From contig NZ_CP125652.1 in NCBI RefSeq assembly GCF_030053135.1, positions 2,805,001-2,869,000 of the forward strand: a DNA stretch of 64,000 nucleotides, in the 5' to 3' direction. Source of the DNA: Rhizobium sp. BT04. Lineage in GTDB: Bacteria > Pseudomonadota > Alphaproteobacteria > Rhizobiales > Rhizobiaceae. The notes beneath the pieces were generated by a model. The model made no database searches, was not told the DNA's origin, and was given only the letters and a program-made list of their open reading frames with translations. Both the position numbers and the translations under genes were made by a program. Shown here piece by piece: positions 54,169-61,000 of this stretch. Every line of letters starts with the position of its first letter. Positions within the stretch are counted from its first letter, which is position 1.

Positions 54169-55932
54169 GTGACGCTATTCAAGGTCTATGCAAGAGCTCT
54201 GCGCTATCTTGGCGCCTACAAGCTGCGCGTATCCCTGGTCGTGGTGGCCAACATCGTTCTGGCGACGATTACCATCGCGGAGCCGATCCTGTTCGGTCGT
54301 ATTATCGATGCGATTTCCGGCAAGGGTGAGGTCAAGCCCATCCTGTTCATGTGGGCGACTTTCGCCGTCTTCAACACCATTGCCTTCGTCCTGGTCGCCC
54401 GCGAGGCCGACCGGCTCGCCCATGGCCGGCGGGCGACGCTGCTGACGGAAGCCTTCGGTCGCATCATTTCCATGCCGCTCGGCTGGCACCATCAGCGCGG
54501 CACCTCCAACGCGCTGCATACATTGCTGCGCGCCTGCGAAACGCTGTTCGGCCTCTGGCTGGAATTCATGCGCAACCACCTGTCGACGGTGATCGCGCTT
54601 GCTCTTTTGATACCGACCGCAATGTCGATGGACCTGCGCCTTTCAGCCGTCCTGATGGTGCTCGCCATCGCCTACTGGCTGATCGGCCGCGTCGTCATGA
54701 GCCGCACCAAAGACGGCCAGGCTTCGGTCGAGAACCACTATCACACCGTCTTCTCGCATGTCAGCGACTCGATCAGCAACGTGTCGGTGCTGCACAGCTA
54801 CAACCGCATCGAGGCTGAAACCAGGGCGCTGAAATCCTTCGCCGACCGTCTGCTCGAAGCCCAGTATCCGGTGCTCGACTGGTGGGCGATCGCCAGTGCG
54901 CTGAACCGCATGGCGTCGACCATTGCGATGATGGTGGTCCTGATCATTGGTACCATGCTCGTTCAGTCCGGCCAGATACGCGTCGGCGACGTCATCGCCT
55001 TCATCGGCTTCGCCAACCTGCTGATCGGCCGCCTCGACCTGATGCGCCAGTTCGCCACGCAGATTTTCGAGGCCCGCTCCAAGCTCGAGGAATTCTATGC
55101 GCTCGAGGACTCGGTGCGTGACCGTGAAGAGCCGGCCGGCAACGGCGAGATCAAGGAGGTCAAGGGTGCGATCGAATTCCGCGACGTCTCCTTCGGCTTC
55201 GGCAACTCCTCGCAGGGCCTGCACAATGTCTCCTTCTCGGTGAAGGCAGGCCAGACGGTCGCCATCGTCGGCCCGACCGGCGCCGGCAAGACGACGCTCG
55301 TCAACCTGCTCCAGCGGGTCTACGACGCTCAGGGCGGCCAGATCCTCGTCGACGGCACCGATATCACCAAGGTGACCCGCAAGTCGCTGCGTCGCCATAT
55401 CGCCACCGTCTTCCAGGATGCGGGCCTGCTGAACCGCTCGATCAGCGACAATATCCGCCTTGGCCGCGAAGGCGCCAGCGAAGAGGAAATGCGCCGTGCG
55501 GCCGAAGCCGCCGCCGCCGCCGACTTCATCGAGACCCGCGAGGATCGCTACGATACCCATGTTGGCGAACGTGGCAACAAGCTCTCCGGCGGCGAGCGCC
55601 AGCGCATCGCGATTGCCCGCGCCATCCTCAAGGACGCGCCGATCCTGGTGCTCGACGAGGCGACCTCGGCGCTCGACGTCGAAACCGAAGCCCGCGTCAA
55701 GGCGGCGATCGACAATCTGCGCCAGAACCGCACCACCTTCATCATCGCCCACCGCCTGTCGACGGTCCGCGAAGCCGATATGGTGCTCTTCCTGGATGAC
55801 GGCCGCGTGGTCGAACAGGGCAGCTTCGACGAACTCAGCCACAGCAACGGCCGCTTCGCCGCCCTGCTGCGCGCCAGCGGCATCCTGACGGACGAAGAGG
55901 TCCGCAAGGCCCACACCACCGAAGCCGCCTGA
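54169..55932 (+). CDS. ndvA: Cyclic beta-1,2-glucan exporter
   Basis: A 587-residue ABC exporter half. The membrane domain (about 1-310) is followed by an intact ATPase: Walker A GPTGAGKTT, signature LSGGERQRIAIARAI, Walker B ILVLDEATSALDV. The start is GTG 54169 (MTLFKVYARALRYL), matching known NdvA N-termini, with AGAGG just upstream; ATG 54151 gives an extra six residues. It exports the glucan made by NdvB to the periplasm, which is needed for osmotic adaptation, motility and nodule invasion. Closed by a strong terminator. Confidence 0.96.
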   Translation: MTLFKVYARALRYLGAYKLRVSLVVVANIVLATITIAEPILFGRIIDAISGKGEVKPILFMWATFAVFNTIAFVLVAREADRLAHGRRATLLTEAFGRIISMPLGWHHQRGTSNALHTLLRACETLFGLWLEFMRNHLSTVIALALLIPTAMSMDLRLSAVLMVLAIAYWLIGRVVMSRTKDGQASVENHYHTVFSHVSDSISNVSVLHSYNRIEAETRALKSFADRLLEAQYPVLDWWAIASALNRMASTIAMMVVLIIGTMLVQSGQIRVGDVIAFIGFANLLIGRLDLMRQFATQIFEARSKLEEFYALEDSVRDREEPAGNGEIKEVKGAIEFRDVSFGFGNSSQGLHNVSFSVKAGQTVAIVGPTGAGKTTLVNLLQRVYDAQGGQILVDGTDITKVTRKSLRRHIATVFQDAGLLNRSISDNIRLGREGASEEEMRRAAEAAAAADFIETREDRYDTHVGERGNKLSGGERQRIAIARAILKDAPILVLDEATSALDVETEARVKAAIDNLRQNRTTFIIAHRLSTVREADMVLFLDDGRVVEQGSFDELSHSNGRFAALLRASGILTDEEVRKAHTTEAA

Positions 55933-55951
55933 TCGGTTCGGGTTTCGAGAT

Positions 55952-55986
55952 AAAGGCCGGAAGGGCAACTCCTTCCGGCCTTTTTG
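55952..55986 (+). terminator. Intrinsic terminator of ndvA
   Basis: AAAGGCCGGAAGG pairs with CCTTCCGGCCTTT around GCAACT, followed by T. It lies 20 nt after the stop. Confidence 0.9.
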
Positions 55987-56017
55987 TTTGCCTGAGCCCG
56001 GGAGGCGGCGTTGAGCG

Positions 56018-56202
56018 TGTGGCACCCCCTCTGCCCTGCCGGGGTCCCCCACAGGGGGGAGATCGGCTGGGCGGACCCGTTTCAACATCGATTGCTTGGG
56101 GAGATTCCATCCCGAGTCGATCTCCCTCCTTGTGGGGGTCCGAAGGACGGGTCGAGACCCGCGGCTCGACCCCGGGTCGGCAAGGCGGAGGGGGTATCCC
56201 AC
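56018..56202. repeat. Compound inverted-repeat element
   Basis: An outer pair (GTGGCACCCCCTC near 56020 with GAGGGGGTATCCCAC near 56190) encloses an inner pair (CCCCCACAGGGGGGAGATCG with CGATCTCCCTCCTTGTGGGG). The nested dyads fill most of the 360-bp gap between ndvA and the VOC gene. It may be a miniature mobile or BIME-like element; a CGACCCCGGGTCG palindrome sits within. Confidence 0.65.
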
Positions 56203-56292
56203 CCGCAACATCTCCGCTCTGACCCAGACAGATTGATCACCCCGCCGATCTTCCCTAACCTTCGCCAGTCAACGAGCACGAGGGAGAAACCC

Positions 56293-56645
56293 ATGAAGGT
56301 CCTGCGCATCGTCGCCAATATCCAGGCACCGGACTTCACCCGGCCAAACGCTTCTATCAGGATATCCTCGGTCTCGACGTCATCATGGACCACGGCTGGA
56401 TCGCGACCTTCGGCGCCGCAACTGATATGACCGTTCAACTCAGCATCGCCAGCGAAGGTGGTTTCGGAACACCGGTGCCTGACCTCTCGATCGAGGTGGA
56501 CGACCTCGATGCCGCTTTCGAGGCAATGTCGGCCTCCGGCTTTCCCATCGAGTACGGCCCCGCCGACGAACCATGGGGCGTCCGTCGCTTTTACGTGCGC
56601 GATCCCTTCGGCAAACTGGTGAACATCCTCGTCCATAAAAATTAA
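56293..56645 (+). pseudogene. Glyoxalase/bleomycin-resistance (VOC) protein, frameshifted
   Basis: The gene starts ATG 56293 (GGGAGAAACCC just before) as MKVLRIVANIQAPDFTR and should continue with a sequence like AKRFYQDILGLDVIMDHGW. The DNA reads ACCCGGCCAAACGC, one base short of an expected CGGGCC, so translation leaves the frame after about residue 17. The correct frame resumes and runs to 56645 (WIATFGAATDMTVQL ... FYVRDPFGKLVNILVHKN). The VOC fold binds metal and small substrates; the substrate is unknown. It may be a real pseudogene or a sequencing error; an internal start at 56385 could give an 86-residue fragment. Confidence 0.8.
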
Positions 56646-56670
56646 GCCGGCAGCCCTTCGGCCGCCGGCT
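56636..56670 (-). terminator. Probable terminator of opgC
   Basis: On the minus strand AGCCGGC and GCCGGCT form a 7-bp stem with a 12-nt loop, followed by TTAATTTTTA. It overlaps the stop of the convergent VOC gene. Confidence 0.45.
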
Positions 56671-56695
56671 CCTTCATCTCCGATGATCCCGGACC

Positions 56696-57931
56696 CTATT
56701 TCCGATCGTTGCGGCGATAGGTATTTGCCGTGCCGATACGGACGGGAATCGCCATGGTGGCGGGCTTCGTGACCAGTTTCGTCTTAACCTTGCCCTGCTG
56801 GCGCTTGCGCTCGAGATAATAAGCATAGGCGAATTGTGTCGCGACACCTGCAATCACGAAGAGCGGACCGACCAGCGGATCCTTGTTGGTGATATAGAGC
56901 ACCACCTGGCCGATCATGGCGAGGATTGTGCCGGCGACGAAGATGTTCAGCGAATGGCGGCCGAGGATCGTCAGCGGATGGTGCGCAGGACGGCGCAGAA
57001 TGCGCGAGAACGCCGGAATGCTGATGACGAGATAGGTCAGCGCCAGCACATGCAACAGACGCGGCAGCGACAGGAAGGTCTTGTCGAAACCGGTGATGAC
57101 GGTCGGCAGGCCAAGCGCGGCCAGCGAATTTCCGAGGGCCCACAGATGGCCGGTCACCCAGATAAAAGACAGCGCGACGTAAGCGGCCGCAGCCGCAAGC
57201 AGCAGCGGATGCCGCGGGATTGTGCCGCCGCGCTTGATATGCAGCATCGAAACGATGCCGATCGTAAACAGGAACTGCCAGGACAGCGGATTGAGGAACC
57301 AGTAGCTCTCGATCAGCATGTTGTGCGGCGCCACCTGGTAGATGCCCGCAAGCAGCCAGACCGTGCCGGAAACGCCAAGCGCCAGCAACGGGCTGCGCGC
57401 ATTCAGAAGCAGGATGACCGGCACCATCAGCATCAACGCGCCGTACATCGGCAGGATATTGTTGTAACCGATCTGGTGACCGAGCAGCAGCAGCGCCGGA
57501 ATGCCTTCCTTCAGGTTCATCAGCACCGCGAGGATGTTGATTTCGACCAGCAAGCCCGGCCGGTGAAACAGCCAGGCGCCCGAGATGAACAGCGCCAGCG
57601 TCATGAAGGTGGTGATCATGTGGGCGAGGTAGAGCGTGAAGGCGCGTTTTATTGCCTTGATCGCCATCTTGAGCCGGTTGCCCGGCCGGAACCCGGAACC
57701 ATAGGCCAGGCCGACGGCAATGCCGGAGATCAGCACGAAGGCCTCGGCAGCGTCGGAAAAACCGAAATTCTTCGTCGTCGCATATTCGAAAATCTGCCCG
57801 GGAACATGATTGATGAAGATCATGATCAGCGCCACGCCGCGCAACACGTCGAGCCTCGTGTCACGTGTTGGCGCAGCTGCGGATAGGGAACTGCGCCCAG
57901 CGACGATGGCTTCGGTCGGCGTGCTTGCCAT
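56696..57931 (-). CDS. opgC: OpgC-family membrane acyltransferase (probable cyclic glucan succinyltransferase)
   Basis: A 411-residue protein starting MASTPTEAIVAGRSSLS with AAGGAG 7 nt upstream. After a short tail it has about ten membrane helices: DTRLDVLRGVALIMIFINHVPG (about 23-44), then FSDAAEAFVLISGIAVGLAYG, and the late HHPLTILGRHSLNIFVAGT. The 'LRG ... NH.PG ... SG' pattern is OpgC/acyltransferase-3-like. OpgC proteins add succinyl groups to periplasmic glucans in Rhodobacter, and a Brucella homologue modifies cyclic beta-1,2-glucan. It lies between ndvA and ndvB, just after ndvB on the same strand, so modification of that glucan is the likely role. Confidence 0.88.
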   Translation of the reverse strand: MASTPTEAIVAGRSSLSAAAPTRDTRLDVLRGVALIMIFINHVPGQIFEYATTKNFGFSDAAEAFVLISGIAVGLAYGSGFRPGNRLKMAIKAIKRAFTLYLAHMITTFMTLALFISGAWLFHRPGLLVEINILAVLMNLKEGIPALLLLGHQIGYNNILPMYGALMLMVPVILLLNARSPLLALGVSGTVWLLAGIYQVAPHNMLIESYWFLNPLSWQFLFTIGIVSMLHIKRGGTIPRHPLLLAAAAAYVALSFIWVTGHLWALGNSLAALGLPTVITGFDKTFLSLPRLLHVLALTYLVISIPAFSRILRRPAHHPLTILGRHSLNIFVAGTILAMIGQVVLYITNKDPLVGPLFVIAGVATQFAYAYYLERKRQQGKVKTKLVTKPATMAIPVRIGTANTYRRNDRK

Positions 57932-57966
57932 GGGTCTCTCCTTATTATCCGATTTTGCAAACGCGA

Positions 57967-57998
57967 CGACGGCCAAAAGGGTTCCCTTTTGGCCGTCG
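57967..57998. repeat. Intercistronic hairpin between ndvB and opgC
   Basis: CGACGGCCAAAAGGG and CCCTTTTGGCCGTCG form a perfect 15-bp stem with only two bases between. On the coding (minus) strand no T-run follows, so it is more likely a stability or processing hairpin than a simple terminator. Confidence 0.7.
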
Positions 57999-58032
57999 CG
58001 AATCGCCATGTTTTTCAGCGTGGAGAACGCTG

Positions 58033-61000
58033 TTATCCGAGCGGATATCCCTCTTCGGGATCGGTGACTTCGCAACCATTGATAGACAGAGTGTAGCCGC
58101 TGTCATTGGACGCTTTTGAGACCGAAATGCGGTATTTGCCGCCCCCTTGCTCCACCTCTGCCGCAAAACCGTCCCATTCCGAAGGGAGCGACGGGCGCAC
58201 GTAGAGCCGGCCGCCCTTCAGCCGGATGCCGAGGATGCCCTCGACGGCGGCGCGGTAGAGCCAGCCGGCAGAGCCGGTATACCAGGTCCAGCCGCCGCGC
58301 GCCGTATAAGGCTCATGGCCGTAGACGTCGGCCGCCACGACATAGGGTTCGACGCGGTATTGCTCCGCCGAAGCCTTGTCGAGCGCATGGGTGATCGGGT
58401 TGAGGATCTGGAAGCAGCGGAAGGCGTCGTCGCCCCGCTTCAGCTCCGCCAGCGCCATCACCACCCAGGTCGAGGCATGGGTATATTGCCCGCCGTTTTC
58501 GCGCACACCCGGCGGGTAGGCCTTGATATAGCCGGGATCTCTGGCGGAATTGACGAAAGGCGGCGTGAACAACCGGATGATGCGGGCATCCTCGTCGACC
58601 AGCTGGTCGAGCACGGCCTCCATCGCCGTGACGGCGCGGGCCGGATCGCCCTCGCCCGACAGCACGCTCCAGGACTGCGCAATCGAATCGATCCGGCATT
58701 CGGGGCTTTCCCGGGAGCCGAGCAGCGCACCGTCGTCGAACGTGCCGCGGCGATAATAGCCGCCATCCCAGGCCGCAGTTTCGAGCGCCTTCTTCAGCTC
58801 CGTGAGATGCGCCGACCAGCGTTCCGCACGGGCGGTGTCGCCGCGCTCTTCGGCATAGGGAATGAAGGAGCGCAAGGCACCCGCCAGGAACCAGCCGAGC
58901 CAGACGCTGGTGCCGCGCCCGCCGATGCCGACGCGGTTCATGCCGTCGTTCCAGTCACCGCCGAGGAATAGCGGCAGGCCGTTTGTTCCCTTGCGGGCGA
59001 TGGCGAGATCGAGTGCCAGCGCCGCATGTTCGTAAACGCTCGCCTTGTCCTCGGAAATCTCCGGCTTGTAGAAGGAGTCGTGCTGGCCCTCGAGCAGTGC
59101 CGGCCCTTCCAGGAAGGCGATCTCCTCGTCGAGCACGCTCTTGTCGCCGGTGACGGTGCAATAGTGATGGATCGCATAACTCAGCCAGACGACGTCGTCC
59201 GAGATCAGCGTGCGCACGCCTGCACCCGTTCCCGGCAGCCACCAATGCTGCACGTCGCCTTCGCGGAATTGACGCGAAGCGGCATTCAGGATCTGCCGGC
59301 GGGCAAGCGAGGGTTCGTGCAGCACGAAGGCCAGCGTGTCCTGCAACTGGTCGCGGAAGCCGAAGGCGCCGCTTGCCTGATAGAAGGCGGTGCGGGCCAT
59401 GATGCGGCAGCCGAGGCTCTGATAGGGCAGCCAGGTGTTGACGAGATTGTTCATCCCGCGATCCGGCGTCGATATCTGCAGCCTGCCGGTAAAATCCCGC
59501 CAGAAGGCGCGGTTCGCCTCGACGGCATCGTCGAACGAAGCCTTGCGGATATCGGCGATGACACCACGCGCTTCTTCCTCCGTCGGCGTATCGCCGAGGA
59601 AGAAGGTGAAGTCGCGTTCCTCGCCGGCACCGAGCTCGACGTCGATCGCAAGCGCCGCGGCCGGATCACCGTCCAGGTCTGTCGTGGCGGAAAGCGAGGC
59701 GGCCGAGGTGACGGCCTGCGGCGCCTGGATCGTTCCTGCCTTGCCGACGAATTCGCGCCGACTTGCCGAGAAGCTCGAAAGCGTCTCGCTCGCCGCGAAG
59801 AAGGCGGTGCGGTTGGAAAAATCGATGCTGTAGGGATTGGTGGCAAACAGCGCCCCGGTCTCCTCATCATGCTTCGACAGGATGAAAGGCGCCGTGCGTC
59901 CCGGATTGCTGCCGAGGATCCATTCGACATAACCATAGAGACGCAGTTTGCGGCTGGTCGAACCGGTGTTGCGCAGGCGCAGGCGCTGCAGTTTCACCGG
60001 CCTTTCGCGGTCGACCGTCTGCGTCAGTTCCAGGGCGATATCGTGCTGAACGCTGGAGAAAACCGAATAGCCGAGCCCGTGGCGGGCTTCGAAACGGATG
60101 TCCGGCCGGCGGGAAAGCGCTGCAAACGGCGTCATGACGGCACCGCTGTCGAGATCGACGAGATAGAAGGCCTCGCCGGAACGGTTGATCACCGCATCGT
60201 TCGACCAGGAACTCAGCTGATAGTCGCGCGAATTGGCGCTCCAGGTAAAGCCGGAGCCCTCGGCCGACACGTGGAAGCCGAAACTGTCATTGGAGATGAC
60301 ATTGATCCAGGGCTGCGGCGTCGCGTGACCTCCGGGCAGGCGAACGACATATTCGCGCCCGTCGCGGGCAAAGCCGCCGATCCCGTTCCAGAAGTCGAGA
60401 TCGCCTTCTTCCTCGATGACGACGGCCGGCACGACGGGCGGCGGCACCGGCGCGACCCGCTTGACGGGGGGCTTGTTGCGCTCGGCCCGTTCCATCTCCT
60501 GCAGCTCCTCCTTGGAGGGTGCAAACAGTGCCACGGCGCGGTTGATCTGGTCGACCACCTTGCCGTTCTTCGTATGCAGCGTGACGCGGGAAGCCGCGAT
60601 CAGCGCGTGATAGGTACTCTCCTCCATCAGGTCCTTGCGAACCGCAAAGATATGCTGGCGCAACCCGTCGGCCTGGCCCATGCGGCGCACGTTTTCGCAC
60701 ATGGCGTCGAGCGCATGCTGCATGTCCTGCGCATAGGAAGATGCGCGTTCGTTCATGATGACGAGATCGGCGGTGACGCCGCGCGAGCGCAGATATTCTT
60801 GCGCCAGCAGCGCCTCACGGGCGATTTCGAGATCCATGTCGTCGTTGATGCGCAGCGTGAAGATCGGGAAGTCGCCTGATATCGCCAGCGGCCAAAGCGC
60901 CGATTGCGACTGCAGGCCGGCCTCGACGGTCGCCTCGTCCTTGCGCAGCTGCATGTCGGGATAGACGAGGTAACGTCCGAGATGCTGGAAGGCCGCTGCC

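Noticed and set aside
59026..60879. 617-codon plus-strand frame
   Set aside because: Antisense to ndvB, with Arg/Gly/Asp-rich composition and no recognisable domain.
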